64,000 nt of DNA from Rotaria sordida (Eukaryota; Rotifera; Eurotatoria; Philodinida; Philodinidae): contig CAJNOL010000670.1 of assembly GCA_905250125.1 (NCBI GenBank), positions 5,576-69,575 of the forward strand. The letters run 5' to 3'. Position numbers and translations under genes: made by a program. The notes under the pieces were generated by a model. That model did no database searches and was not told where the DNA came from. It worked only from the letters and a program-made list of their open reading frames with translations. Positions 1 through 13,802 of this stretch are shown here, one piece after another. How positions within the stretch are numbered: the first letter of the stretch is position 1; each line of letters opens with the position of its first letter.

Positions 1-523
1 TTTTTTTTTTAGCTTAAATGAAAAAGAAAAATATTAGCAATATAGAGAATAATCTTTAATTACTTTATATTTAATAGAGAAATTCATATTCCAAAAATTT
101 TTCTTTATTTTGCAGTACAACATATAATATCTTCTATAAATGAACATGAACATCGATGATAGTTAATTTTTTTGATTTCGATAGATGTCGTTCATTATCA
201 GTAATCATTTTTGTTTTTGTTTTTGTTTTTGTTTTTTATTGAATTAGTTTCAATCATTCAATAAATAAAAACAATACTATTATTCAATAAAGAACTAATA
301 ATCACAGAAATCAAACTGAAATATTATCAAATTTATCTCGATATTTTTTTTGATTGATAAAATAAATCTTCTTCCTTAATGGTTCTATGAATCATCAAAT
401 CATGTAAATTCATATTCATTTAAATTTCTTTTTCGGCGGGTTAAAGTTTCAAGAAAAACTACTTTTCATTATTTCTTATCTTTAGATTTGCCTAGATCAT
501 TGGTATATTAACGCATATTACTA
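1..523. other. AT-rich upstream region
   Basis: No gene is seen. The stretch is AT-rich with poly-T runs and a short (TTTTTG)n tract near 205-236. It presumably holds the promoter and 5' UTR of the MBT gene that starts at 524, but no core promoter element is convincing. Confidence 0.5.
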
Positions 524-3500
524 ATGGCAACAATGCCCGATGAAACAGTATCTGTCCCACCGACTGTAACTTCAAATAATATTAGTCCATCGCAACAAAC
601 ATCACGTATTAATGGTGCAACAATCATATCAATTCCAACTGCATCAGGTAGCAAAATATTTTGTCTATTTAAATTATCTTTCAAGTTTTTATTTTCTAGC
701 TGATGCTATTGCTTCATTTATATGGGGTAGTTATTTAAAAACAACTGGTGCACATGGAGCACCAGTTAGTTTTTTTAGTCATGTAAATTTTTCTGTAAAA
801 TTAAAATATTGAATTTATTATTATTATTATTATTATTATTTTAGGCACCATTACAAGATATGTGGGGACAGTTAACACCTGGTATGAAAGTTGAAGTTAT
901 TAATACTGATTGTTCTCATGGTCTAAATGATCCAAAAGAAAAAATTTTTTGGTTTGCTTATATTGTACGAGTTGAAGGTTATTTGGCATTATTACGTTAT
1001 GAAGGTTGTGATGATGATTCATCAATGGATTTTTGGTGTAATTTATGTAATAAAGATGTTCATTGTGTTGGTTGGTGTGGACAACATGGAATTAAATTAG
1101 CACCACCAAGAAGTTTGTTTCAAATATGTTTATTAAGGTTTTTTTTTCTAAGATTCTATTTCTTTGAATTCTTTCTTCTAGGTATTGAACATCGACAAAC
1201 TGATTGGAAAACATTTCTTGTTAATAAATTAGTTGGTGCAAAAACATTACCGGATAGTTTTCGTCAAAAAGTAAAATAATTAAAATGAATTTAATTTTTC
1301 TTTTGTTCTTAATTTATTTAATTTCTTAGATTCAATCATCACTTCGATGTCCATTTAAAAAAAATATGCTTGTTGAAGTTATTGATAAATTTCGAGTATC
1401 ACATATGCGTGTTGGCAAAATATCAGAAGTGGTATGTCAATAAGAAATTCATGAATAATAAGCATATGAACAATAAAAAATATAGAAAGTCTATTGAAAG
1501 ATCAATAAATGTATGAGAAATCGAAATGAATCAGAAAATATTCATTCAGATTCGAATTCAATCGTATCAAATTATTCCTTCATTCGATTTAGTTTCATTC
1601 TCTAATAATCTTAACAAACAGAAACAAAAATTCCTATATACATTACAATAGTTATTCATTAAATTTTTAATAGACTTTAAATTTATCTTAATATTTTTAC
1701 TTATTGAAATTTCGTTGTAGTTTATTTTGCTTATGTTCATCAATAAGAATTTTTCGATAGGAATAATAATTGTCTTATATTTTAGATTGGTGGTCGTTTA
1801 CGAATCAATTATGAAAATGTAAGATGAGTTTTTTTAAAAAGATTTTTTTGTGATAAAATTTGATATTTAGAGTGCTGGGGAACATTTTTGGGTTCATTAT
1901 GCATCTGAATTAATACATCCGGTTGGTTGGTCTCATGTAACTGGACATGAAATTGAAGCTACACAAGAATATAAAACTGAAGCAATAAAAATGGTTGAAA
2001 CAAATTCATATCCAGCTAATATTGCTACGCCAGATCTTTTTCGTCAAGTAAGAAGAAGAAGAATATGATTTGAATATATATAAAAATAAAAAATTTCTTT
2101 TTTTAGGTTCCTAAACTATCGATTGATGATGAACAATTTAAAGAAGGTCAAAAATTAGAAGCAGTTGATCCATTAGAAATGTCTCGTATTTGTCCAGCAA
2201 CAATTGGAAAAGTAAGTTTTATATTTCTATATTCAAAAAAAATTTTTTATGATTCTTTGCACTTAAATGTTATGTAAAAAATTTGCAAAGTTATTTTTTT
2301 TTTGTTCTCGAGATATTTTTGAAAACTAATTATATAAAAGCTGTTTATCGCATATTAAAATACCAAACACAATGTAGTTACTGTCGTTGATCATAGGAAG
2401 ATTATTTTAAAACATATTTCTTTATCATTCTTTTACTTAATCCTTCACTAGTACAAAAAGGAAGTGACTCATGTATCAGAATGAGACGTTATTGATATAC
2501 AAACTTTGATCGTATGTCTGCAGGGGAAGTAAAAATTACTTCGAAATATAGTCTATCTAATAGTATAAATAACTTTATTACAACCCTCAAAGAAACTGAA
2601 AAACAAGTTGCTCAAAAATTCGACTGAAAATCGTTATATCATTGGAAAAATCGATATCTAAGGAAATGATACTGTTCGAAAGATAGGTCAAGTACATTTT
2701 CTGAATCTCCAAACCGAGTTCTATACATTGGTAAAAAATATTTTTTAATTTGTACACTTGTAACATCTAAGAGAAAAAAAAATTATATCTTTTTTGTCTA
2801 CGGTGTCGTCTGAATGGTTGGTTGCCACAATGTTCTTCTATCTACAGTCTCTAATTTCTGTTAGTGCAAAACATTTCTTTAATTATTCCTAGGTACTGAA
2901 AAATGGTTATTTTATGTTATCAATTGATGGATCAAGTGCTGAAGATGGTTCCGATTGGTTTTGTTATCATTCTAGTTCACGTTTAATATTTCCAATAAAT
3001 TTTTGTAAAATGAATAATATTTCATTATCACCACCACTTGGTAGAAATTTCAAATATATTTATATTTATATATCATGTATATATATATACATATATATAT
3101 GATTATTCTAGGCTATCAAGGTGAATTTGAATGGGAAAAATATTTACATGAAACAAATTCAGTCTGTGCACCATCAGAACTTTTTCAAATTAATAAAGTA
3201 ATAGAAAGATAAAGATACTTTTTTTTTATTTTTTATTTTTGTTATTATTATTATTTTAGGAGAATACGATAAATCCATTTTCTGTTGGAATGAAAATTGA
3301 AGCTGTTGATATGATGGCACCACATTTAGTATGTGTTGCTACAGTAGCACAAATAGCAGATAATCTTATTCGTGTTCATTTCGATGGATGGAGTGATGAT
3401 TTTGAACAATGGATTGATTGTCAATCAACAAATATTTATCCAATTGGTTGGTGTGAACTTGTTGGTTATAAACTTGAACCACCTAAACAACCTGAACAAG

Positions 3501-3631
3501 AAAATACTGGTATATTGAATGAATAATAATTAATCGAAAAACAAAATTTCTTTGTTTTTTTAGAATCGACAAAAAGATCTTCAAAAAAATCATCGAGTCG
3601 AAAATCAAATAAACGAAAACGACCTAATTAA
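524..3631 (+). CDS. Four-MBT-repeat chromatin reader (L3MBTL2/MBTD1-like)
   Basis: The 12-exon model encodes 510 residues: 524-647, 700-782, 845-1112, 1182-1270, 1330-1431, 1786-1818, 1871-2047, 2107-2211, 2893-3040, 3112-3197, 3260-3509, 3564-3631. All introns are GT-AG and every junction keeps frame. Four MBT repeats follow one another. Repeat 1 has the signature FIWGSYLKTTGAHGAPVSFF, then DFWCNLCNKDVHCVGWC and GAKTLP. Later repeats have HPVGWSH, an atypical third and the fourth ending in YPIGWC. The aromatic and Asp/Cys pocket pattern matches L3MBTL2 and MBTD1, which bind mono- and dimethyl-lysine on histone tails and repress chromatin. The FCS zinc finger found upstream in the vertebrate proteins is not seen; only about 50 residues precede repeat 1. 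The last exon encodes a Lys/Arg/Ser-rich tail, a likely nuclear localisation signal. L3MBTL2 and MBTD1 cannot be separated without a tree. Confidence 0.93.
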
Positions 3632-6012
3632 AATATTTAATCAAAATACAAGTAAAAGAAATTTTATTCTTCTAACAATATAACATATCTAATTGTCGAA
3701 CGTTGTTCGATCCTATAATTTGGCTATGAGTCAAACTTAGTGTAACTAAGAAAACTCTAGTAGAGATTAAGACTATACATTATTCAGATAGGGCTTTTGG
3801 CCTCTAGGCCAGTTATTCATTGAAAATTCAATTACAAAATCGTTATCTAATAAAATTTTCCATAGAAAAATCTCATGATCATTAGAAAATGCTAAAAATT
3901 TCAACACAACAAAACAATATATATTTGTTTCCTTAGTCAAGAATAAATAACATCGACTTTTTTTCTCGATTAACTCTTGACATTAGTGTTGCTCGAACAT
4001 AGTCCTATATATTAATAAATCAAAGGTAGTCTGTTAAGGATTCGATAGATCATTTCGTTCTAATGATGATTATCTTCTTTTTAATTTTAGTTTCTATCAT
4101 ATCGATAATATTACCGGGTTAATGCATTTTTTTTTTTTTTTTTGTCTTCGATGAACATATGTTTTCCAGAGCAAATGTACATAAATAATGGCTTATTGTA
4201 GATGACGTAACAAAAGAGAACTAGAATTTTGTCTTTCATTTGTTTTTGATTTACTATTTGTATGTATATGAATGTGCGTTTAATAAACAAACATATAGGA
4301 GTGATTAGAGAATACCTATATTTCTTCCTAGTTTTGTTCTTCTTCTTCTTCTTCATCTTCTTTTTGGGCCTTTTGTTTCATATTGAAAACAGGTGCTTTT
4401 TTTGTGTTGTTCTTTTTCTGCTTTTTGTTTTTTTCGTGAATATTCACTTTCTTTCATGCTGTGATGTGTTTAAATGAACGAGTGTATGTAGTTCCAACCT
4501 AGAGACTAAACTAGACAGCCAATTGTGCAGTTATTGACTTTTTTTGTTATTATATCTTCGTTTTTTTTCTTTTCATGTTCTCTCTATTGAACAGTTAATA
4601 ATGATATACAGAAAATCAAGCATTATATTGGTTCTCTTGTCTTTCTTTTTTGCGTATTGATGTTTAGTCTGTATCGTTGAATCGAAACAGATAAAATCAT
4701 AATGAATGATAACAAAAAAAAATAGTTTGAATATACTTGTATATATTTATCAATTCTCTGGAATTCTGAGATGCAGAGAAAATTTGATTAGAATAGAGTA
4801 TTCGCCAGGAATAACTTCAAGGTAACTATAATTATGGATCGTGTTTTGATGAATGCTCATGTCGAGACTATCCAAAGATGACTTTATCAATCAGGAAAAC
4901 TAGCATTGTTTGAGATGAAATTGTTATCGAGGATAGAGGTAGCAGCGAATGCTCTCAAATGAGAAGTCAAATGTGGTGAGATTAATTTCCTATGCTAGAA
5001 TATCCTTGTCTGAATTTACTTCTTTTTGTGCTTTCGAACTAAAGGATACAAAATAAGTACAGATATTTTACAAAGTCTTTGATTTTCCGTTGCGGAACTT
5101 CCTTTTTTTAAACAAGTTTTTCTTGTCGACAAACAATTGGAAAGATCGATGGTTGCTACACTATCCAACTTTGATCTATTGGTATTTTCTGTGGGCATCT
5201 AACTGTTTGTGCTCATCAAGTTCGATGCTAAATATAAATTTTTTGCTCTATATTCTCAAGATCTTCATTTAAACTAAACAACGATAATCTCTAGTTTGTC
5301 CGAAATTAAAAATAAATAATGGCATAGATTTGTCAGAAACAGTCTTTTGTGTCATTTTCTAATTTTTTACTTGAAAAATTGTTTTTTTTTCTGACATCAT
5401 GAGATGCAGCATTCCACGATGTATCTTGTAATCTATTTCAAATTTCGGTAGAGCTGTTATTTAAACATATTTTTTATAATTTTTCTTTTCTGATAGTTGT
5501 AGTTCAATGGTTGAGTGACTGTCAATCTTTTCAATTTTTCTACGACAGAAGAAATTTATTTGAAGAAAAAAATCGACAGTTTTGTAGAACAAAAACTTCT
5601 GTTATTTAATCAAAAGTTTATTCACCAAAACTTAAACATAATTTGTCGTTGTATTAAAGTGCAAAAAGCTCATTTTAGCGTATATTTTAAACCATAGTTG
5701 TTTTTAAAAAAATCAAGAAAATAAAATAAAGTATTCAATTGATAATAACATTTCAGTTACTAGTGACATCAAGATGTCAATTATTTTATGTATTTGATTC
5801 GCCGAATTAGAGAACCTGTAAAAGGTAAGTCAAACAAAATAAAACTTGCGACAGTGTTGAGCAATTCTTGTTGACAAGAAAAAAAAAACCGCAGCAAGGT
5901 TAACTTTCATTTTCTCATATTTTTTGTGCAAAAAAAAAGAAGAATAATACTATTTTTCTAGTTAGCTTTCTTTTTTTGTTTTGAACTGATCATTTCTATT
6001 AAAATAAAGAGA
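3632..6012. other. Gene-free AT-rich intergenic region
   Basis: This 2.4-kb stretch lies between the MBT gene and macroH2A. The short open frames in it (for example at 4262-4477 and 5515-5697) are low-complexity Phe/Leu/Lys reading of AT-rich DNA, with no domain and no splice support. The last few hundred bases presumably hold the macroH2A promoter. Nothing else was recognised. Confidence 0.5.
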
Positions 6013-7519
6013 ATGGCACCAAGAAAAGGACGTATATCACGTTCAACACGTGCTGGAATTATTTTTCCAGTTACTCGTATGCATCGTTATCTTAAAGCGG
6101 CACCAACGGCTACAACTCGAGTAACAAAAGGTGCAGCCGTTTATTTAGCAGCTGTAGCTGAATATCTTGTTGGTAGGTATAATTAAAAATATTTTATTTA
6201 TAATAAAAAAAAAAGACAAAAAAAAAAATAAACAACAACAACATAAATTTTATCTAAAGCTGAAGTACTTGAATTGAGCGGTAATGCCGCACGAGATAAT
6301 CGACGTACGCGAATTATACCAAGACATGTTCTACTTGCTATAGCAACTGATGAAGAACTTAATAAAGTAAAATAATATAAAAGAAGAGTATACTATACAT
6401 ATGTTACCTTGTAGTTACTTCGTGGTTGTGTAATACCACAAGGTGGCGTCCTTCCATCAATTTTTCCGTTTCTTCTTCCAAAAAGTAGTGGTGATAGTCC
6501 AGACCAATCATCGGCAGTTTCATCACGAGGCTCGTCGATAACAAAAGCAAAATCAGCTGGTCAGAATACAAAAGCTACTGGACGTAAACCAGCTTTAACA
6601 AAAGGTTTAGGAAGTTTTACTATTCATGGTACACCGAAATCAAAGGTAGAAATTTTTGTTATTGATTACATATGCATAGAATTTTATATGTTACATATTT
6701 CTAGGCAGCTGCACTCAAAGGTACTGCAGTAACAACACTTTCGGAACGTGTTCTTATTCGTGGACAAAAGGTATGTCCAATGTAGAAAATAAATATCTTG
6801 ATTTTTTTTTCAAATATTTATTTTAGTTGACTGTTGTTCAAGGAAATATTATTAATATCAAGGCTGATGCAATTGTTCATCCAACAAGTACTTCACTCAG
6901 TATGAGTGGTGAAGTTGGTTCGTATTATCTTTGTTTTTCATGCAATAAGAATTTTGTATTTTTTCTTCTAAATAAAACTAGGTCATGCTTTGTCTAAAGC
7001 AGGTGGACAAGAATTACGAGATGCTTTATCTCAAGCAGCAAAGATTAAATCATTAACTAATGTTGGAGATGGTAATATAGTTAATTATTAATTATATTTT
7101 AATATTTATATTTTATTATTTAGTGGTTATTACTGATGCACCTAATCTATCTGCTTCATATTTAATTCATGTTAATTCACCAACATGGAATGCTGCTGCA
7201 CAAGACCAATGTATTAGTGAACTTGACAAGGCTACTTTAAATATTCTTAGTCTTGCTGATGAACAAGGTCTTACATCAGTTGCATTACCAAGTGTTAGTA
7301 GTGGAAAGTATGTAAAATAATATATGTTGAAAAAAATATTTTATTATTTAATTTAGTGCCGGATTTCCGAAACAAACAGCTGCTCAAACAATTTTAGCAG
7401 CTTTATCAAAATATTTTCGACAAACAGCAACAACAAAACTTCAACAGGTCTTTTTTGTTTTGTATGATGCTGAAAGTGTTAATGTTTATACAACTGAACT
7501 TCAACGTATGGTAGAATGA
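6013..7519 (+). CDS. macroH2A: Core histone macroH2A
   Basis: Eight exons encode 363 residues: 6013-6172, 6260-6366, 6415-6645, 6705-6770, 6827-6917, 6982-7071, 7124-7307, 7357-7519. The N-terminal ~120 residues are an H2A histone fold with the hallmark [11 protein letters not shown] and the acidic patch in [11 protein letters not shown] Lys/Ser/Thr-rich linker of about 60 residues follows, then a macro domain of about 190 residues with [26 protein letters not shown] and [12 protein letters not shown]. Order and length match metazoan macroH2A, a nucleosome variant linked to repressed chromatin; the macroH2A1.1 isoform binds ADP-ribose. The basic linker is shorter than the mammalian one but otherwise the gene looks intact. 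It lies 241 bp upstream of the sphingosine kinase start on the same strand. Confidence 0.97.
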
Positions 7520-7532
7520 TACTATTCAATTC

Positions 7533-7538
7533 AATAAA
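7533..7538 (+). other. AATAAA poly(A) signal of macroH2A
   Basis: A canonical AATAAA lies 14 bp after the macroH2A TGA stop, followed by a T-rich stretch. The 3' UTR would be very short, consistent with the compact spacing to the next gene. Confidence 0.55.
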
Positions 7539-7760
7539 CTTTGTCATTTAACAAACGTTTCTATCGTTTATTTTTTCTTTCTTTTTTTGTGTTGCTAACC
7601 GTCCGTATATAACATTATTGCTTGCTTGCTTGTATTTGTTCTGTAAGCACGCTATGATTTTCTTTTTAATCAAAAAAACAAAAAAAAATAAATTTATTTA
7701 AACAAGAAAAATCAATTAAAAAATAATTTTAATTTTAGAATTTTTTGATTTAGTCATTTA

Positions 7761-10700
7761 ATGGCACAAGAAGAATTAAAATCAATTGATCTTGAAGATA
7801 TATTTTTTCATTATCGTCATTCATCTCAACAATATATACTTAAACTCTCATTAACAAATCTTTCAATTGTTACAAAACAAGATGAAAATAAAAATAAATC
7901 ATCATCATCTGTAAATAATACACAAATCATACCAATTGATGACATATATGGATGTTTATGTATGAAATCAATGAAAAATTCTAATCAATGTTGTTTAACA
8001 TTTTATTTGTATATATTAAAACGATCACACACACTTAGTGGAATCGTTTCAAAAAAATATGATTTTCATCGAATACAACATACATTTATGTATGGAAAAT
8101 ATAATGATTATGAAACAAATTATGCTGAAATTATGCGATGGCATCGTCATGTAACATATGCAATTTATTTACGACGAAATCTTCCTTGTAAATTTGTTTG
8201 AAAATTTATTTTTTTTTAAAATTTATTTGATAAATTTAGTTGATATTATGACAATAAAACGTGATAAACGTGCACTTGTTTTTGTTAATCCAGCTGGTGG
8301 TGCAGGTAAAGCTTATCGTCTTGTTATGGAACATGTTGCTGGTATATGGAGTGAAGCTGAATTTAATTATCATATAGTTATAACAGGTTTTAAAAAAAAC
8401 AGCATTTTGTCAAATAGAAAAATTTATATTTTATTATAATATTATAGAATATGCTGGTCATGCTCGAGAATATGTCAAAACAATAGAATTAAATGAATGG
8501 AGTGGAATTATTCTTGCTTCTGGTGATGGGCTTATTTATGAAGTAAATATATTTATTTTGTCTAAGTATATTAATGCAATCGTCATTATTGAAGGTTATC
8601 AATGGTCTTTTCAACAGAAAAGATTGGCAAGAAGCTTTGACATTACCTATTGGACATTTACCTTGTGGTTCAGGTAATGCATTTATTACAAATATTATTC
8701 GTCATAGCAAGTAAGTTATTTTATTTTATTTAATATGTATTTAATGTTGAGGCTAATATGGATAGACAACCAATTGAAACATCAATGGAAAAATTTCTTG
8801 TTCAATCTGCTATACTTATTGCTACACATCAAGTGATTCCTTTTGATATGGCTGTTATTGATACATGTGATGGACAACGAATTTTTTCGTTTCTTAGTAT
8901 TGCATGGGGTATTATGGCTGATGTTGATTATGAAAGTGAAAAATATCGTTTTCTCGGTAAAAAGATATATTAAGAATTAATTTTTGTTTTGTTTTGTTTT
9001 TCTTTTTTTTTTATTAGTCTTTATTATTCTTTTAGGTGAAACTCGATTTACAGTCGAAGCTGTCAAACGAATTCTTCGTAAGTGTTATTGTTGTTTGTTG
9101 TTAAGAAAAGAAAAATATATTCTTTTATCAGCTCTTTTTAATTCATAGTAAAGAATCAGAAGTTACCAATCTTGATATCTTTTTGTTAAAAAAAAAATTC
9201 GCAAATATTTGATGTGGTACTTCCACAGAATAGAAGCCTAATCTCAAGGTTATGCCTCTGCCAAATGTAATAGAAGCACATTCTATCGAAACGAATGGAA
9301 AACGGCAATATAAATCATCGAATAGACTAGTTTATTGCTTTCTGTTCTAACTTCTTTTGTGTATCTAATTTTGTTTATTTTAGAAATGAAAAACAACTGT
9401 TAAGACATTAGTGAATAGGAAATAGACATAATTTAATATCATTCTGTTCGACTTCTTCCAGTTATAGATTAAAACATTTATAAGATTTGAACTAGTTATT
9501 TCATAAAAATGAGAAGCTCTCATTTGTAATTAAAGAGTTTACTTTATACTTCTTTCAAGATAAATGAAATATATCTTCATGCTTTCTTAACTGTATATAA
9601 GCTTCTAAGATCATATCGCCTGTCAGAGCCGTATTTCTCAACTCCTCCAAAGTTCGATAGCTTCATAAATCAAAATATTGTAATAAGTCTAGTTTAACAT
9701 ATTTATATTTGTGATACGCGAAGTGCCGTTGACATATGAATGTGTGAATGAGCAACGTAATGTAATCAACGTATCACTCAGGTTATCTGATAATATGGAA
9801 CTGAAAAAAATTCAAGTCAATTTTTGTTTCATCAGTAACTATCGCACCTCGCATTAAACTTCTTGAGCACTTTGAAAATTCCAATTTATCAAGCCTAGTG
9901 CATTTCTGTGCTTGTAAGCAAATAAAATTAACGCTACCACACAAACAAAAGAGGCTTACCTTCCAAACGATTCACATGCGAAATAGATTAAAAGCCCAAT
10001 GGACTACTACTCTGCTGTAGGGAGGAGGATTTCATATTTATCTTTCTTTTTTTGTTTCTATTACATCAAAAAAAGTCTACGTTTGACACTATCATACACT
10101 TGAAGATATCATAAGATAATTCAAGTCAAATAAGTACCACTGAAATATCATATTTTATAAAAAAAAAAAAAGATTATTTTGTTATTTCTAATTAATGATT
10201 TTTCTTCTCATTTAATTGAATATATAAAGCAAAATAGGAAAATCATTTCTATATTATGTATATTTATATTAGGACCTCGTATTTATAATGGTTATATCGA
10301 TTATCTTCCTTATGATGTGACTGATGATACCGTTCAAACGAATCAGATTACATCAAATACAACAACAAATGGACTTTCTGAACATCTTTTACCGCTCAAT
10401 GAACCTATATCAATTGATCCAACGACAAGTAAATGGCGTCGTATTGATGGTCCATTTGCTCATGTACTTATTACATCAAAAGCTGCTTTGTCAAAAGGTT
10501 CTATATCAACTCCACAATCAACATTAACTGATGGTTATTTAACATTACAATTTATACGTATTCATGGTTCAATACGTTTAAATTTAGCTAAAGCGTTTAC
10601 AAAATTATCTGATGGAAAACATTTCAATTATGATTTTGTTGAATGGATGCCTATACGTGCATTTCGAATAGTACCATCAGAAACAAATGGAAATATGATG

Positions 10701-10846
10701 ATTGATGGTGAAAAAGTTCCTTATGGTAAAAAGAAAATTTTAATTTCAAATGACAAAAAATGTTTTTTTTCTCTTAAGGTCCTATTCAAGGTGAAGTTTT
10801 ACCAAGTATTGCTCGATGTATGGGTAAACAACCAAGAAATGATTAA
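7761..10846 (+). CDS. SPHK: Sphingosine kinase
   Basis: Eight exons encode 512 residues: 7761-8187, 8240-8386, 8448-8542, 8595-8710, 8766-8956, 9036-9077, 10273-10725, 10779-10846. The protein phosphorylates sphingosine to sphingosine-1-phosphate using ATP. Residues 1-145 form a PH-like N-terminal region, as in animal enzymes. The DAG-kinase-type catalytic domain starts near residue 150: FVNPAGGAGKA is the ATP-binding glycine loop (~160), ASGDGLIYEVINGL is the second nucleotide-binding motif (~215), and LPIGHLPCGSGNAF, FLSIAWGIMADVD and RFTVEAVKRIL follow. The C-terminal part with YGPIQGEVLPS completes the fold. Length is typical for the family. Intron 6 (9078-10272) is exceptionally long at 1.2 kb and holds nothing recognisable. 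SPHK1 and SPHK2 cannot be distinguished. Confidence 0.95.
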
Positions 10847-11178
10847 AATTGATAAAAAAAAAGAGTATTTGTCTTCCAAATTATTCAGGCAATATCTATT
10901 GTATATAAGGAGAATGTAACTTGGTTTTGTTTTTTTTCTTAATGATTTTATTTTATGTACATAATAATAGTATGAAAAAAAAAAGAATATATATATGTCT
11001 TTCTTTTATTTTATTTTTTTAAGTTGTAAACTAATCATTGTGATAAAATAAGAAAAAAAACACAAAGTATTTAACCATTATTTGAAATAAAATTCTTTCA
11101 AATTGAATTACATAAATCAATTCAAATTGGAAGTTGGATATCATGAATATTTAGTTTTAATTGATTATTTGTAATTGT

Positions 11179-13017
11179 CTATTGATTACCATAATTATCA
11201 GTAATACATAAAAGATTTGTATAAATATGAGAAAAAATAAAATACATTGATGATTGATCAATTGTATAATCAAATAAATATATACCGTGAACAAGAACAT
11301 TTCGTAATCGAATATATTTTGTTGATAGTGTTAAAATACTAGGTAAAAGATTAAATAGAAGACTTTTATCATCATATTGAAGACCAATATAACCCATTAT
11401 AACTGATTGAATGAATCCATCGGCACTAGTAAGAAAATGACTACTGAAAGAGATTAAAAAATAAATGTCATTATTCGACATAATTCAATATTTGAAGAAA
11501 AAAGTTTCTATTTTAGTTGAAATCTTTATCGTGTACTAAAAAAAAGTATCTTGATCAAAAAAATTTCATGGTGAAAGTCTGGAATTTGATTTTTTAAAGA
11601 CTTTGATATAAAATGATATTCTCGTAATTAGAATATGAATTCTTTTAGAATCTTATCATTTTCTAAAGTTTTTTGTATTGTTCTTTAATCGAATTCTAAT
11701 TAATCCATATAAGTTAATATTTGACACTAAATTTTGATAGTCTATCTTATTTGATGAGCATAATATTTCGAGATAATTTGCCAAAGAAACACTTCGATTT
11801 AGATTGTATTCTACTACATAACATAAAATACTGAAAAATTTAAATCAAATCACTGACTAATGTATGTTATTGCTAGAGATCTAAAACATCGAAAATCTTT
11901 GTTAAAAAAACGAAATCTTACTTAAATCCATATCCTCCAATGATATCTGCACGAATATCTACCTATTTATTATTTTCAACAAATTAATAAAGAAAATAAC
12001 AAACTTCATTTCGAACATGAAATTCTCTCTATGTACACGCGTGTAAAGATCGATTAAATTCATCTTCAGCTTTAGACGATTCATTTAATATAAGCCATAC
12101 AATAGCATGAATAAGACTAATCATACCTGCATTTTCTTGGCATGTGATTGGAATAAATGTTTCAGCATGATTTCTTATAATTTTTTGAGTTACATTAAAA
12201 TTCATTGGATAAGTTACATATTAAAATGATAAAGAAAAAACAAACAAGAGGTGAAAAGAAAATATTTATTCATTTTTTGGACAAACATAATGGTGGGGTG
12301 ATGGTTTCAAATAAGTTAAAAGAAACAAAAAAAAATTATTTTGAGTTTTTAGCAATAATTTCCCATTCTGGATTAACATCAAATTCAAACATATTTCCAA
12401 CTTATGTAGCAAATATTAATGATACAGCAGCTACTGCATTTGTTTGTATTACACTATTAACAACAATATCACCACATTTTGTTTGTTCATTATCACACCA
12501 TTCATCAACAGGCATTACTTTATTTATTGGATATGTCACATTAGTTGTGTTTGTTATTCGACTAGACCAAAACCGAGCTATACCACGTAAAAGTGGCCAA
12601 CCAATATTTTTTAACCAAAGATTATCTTGTCTAGCATAATAATACATTTGTATAGCTATTGCTATATCACCAGTTATATGTTGTTCTAAACAATCTTCTC
12701 AACTACCTTCTCCATTACAGTAACCCTAGTATAAACTCAAAGTTTTAACTAGAGTATGTAAAAATTCAGATAAGATAAAATCTTATTGACATTTCTGTTT
12801 TTTTTCTTGCCTATAATTGACCAAGATATGATCTAGTATTATTTAAGTATTAAAACTCATAATGAATCCATACACAGTCCAAGTAAACATTGATCCATTA
12901 TAACCAAAGACTTGAGCAATTTTATTTGATTCAGTCAAACTATTGTATCGATAACAAAGTATATTAGCTGCTTATGATGGATAAAATGGTAGAAGAGCAG
13001 GCATCATATACCTGAAT
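11179..13017 (-). pseudogene. Decayed GH65 glycosidase (PGGHG/ATHL1-like)
   Basis: Read on the minus strand, scattered segments match the catalytic and C-terminal parts of protein-glucosylgalactosylhydroxylysine glucosidase (GH65): MPALLPFYPS near 13000, EQHITGDIAIAIQMYYYA and LLRGIARFWSSRI near 12550-12680, INKVMPVDEW, VNPEWEIIA near 12370, a SLIHAIVWLILN-type segment near 12120, and ADGFIQSVIMGYIGLQYDD near 11400. At least four in-frame stops sit inside conserved stretches: TAA at 12972-12974, TGA at 12699-12701, TAA at 12402-12404 and TAG at 12029-12031. The N-terminal half of the family is not found upstream. The intact enzyme removes glucose from collagen-type glucosylgalactosyl-hydroxylysine. 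This copy cannot make a full protein. Confidence 0.8.
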
Positions 13018-13802
13018 AAAATTCAAAAGATAATTTGAAAAAAAACATCAGTAACTTATTTATCAATTCATATCGAAAAACATAACACCATCATAAGATT
13101 ATGATATTAATTCACAAGAGTTAATGCCATATATAAAGTGATGGAATTTTTCATAACTAAAGATTGAATAGTATCTGTTTTGATGAAAAGTACTAATATA
13201 TGAGGTTTGTTTTCACAAAAAAAATAGAAATTTCAACTATGTATTCATGCGTAGGCGACAGAGCATGTTGAATTTAGATCAGGTTCAATGTTTTTTCGTC
13301 TACTCTGTCGTCAAAAGTTTGATGATTAAATTTCTATTGATATATTCAACATGTTCCTTTTTTAAAATATTAAAAGCAGATAATAACCAGTAAATAATAA
13401 ACGCGATTAAAAAGCAATAATGAATAGTTTATTATTTTCATCTTTGAGTCAAGAATGACAGAAAGCGCAAAGATATCCTGATATTGTTATGATTTAAAAG
13501 TTCAAAGATTTTCTTTTTCTGTGCACTGAAATATATGGAAACGTCTTGTTATATTCAAGCAATATTAATGTCAAAATTTCAACATCGACGAAGCTTCTTA
13601 AAATCATAGGAAACTTAACATTTTTTTTTTGAAAAGTGAACATTCTTTTAAAGATCCATCCAAAGTTTTGCATTCTCTTACAATCTTTTCAGAAAAAAGA
13701 TTCATGAAGAGATTTGGCAACATTTACTGCTGTAGATAGTCATGTTTGCCCAAGACAGGGAAGTATTTGGATGAAAGTAATGAAGTTTTCTAAAAGTTTA
13801 AC

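Noticed and set aside
12205..12639. Plus-strand 144-codon frame as a gene.
   Set aside because: It is antisense to conserved GH65 segments and has no family match.
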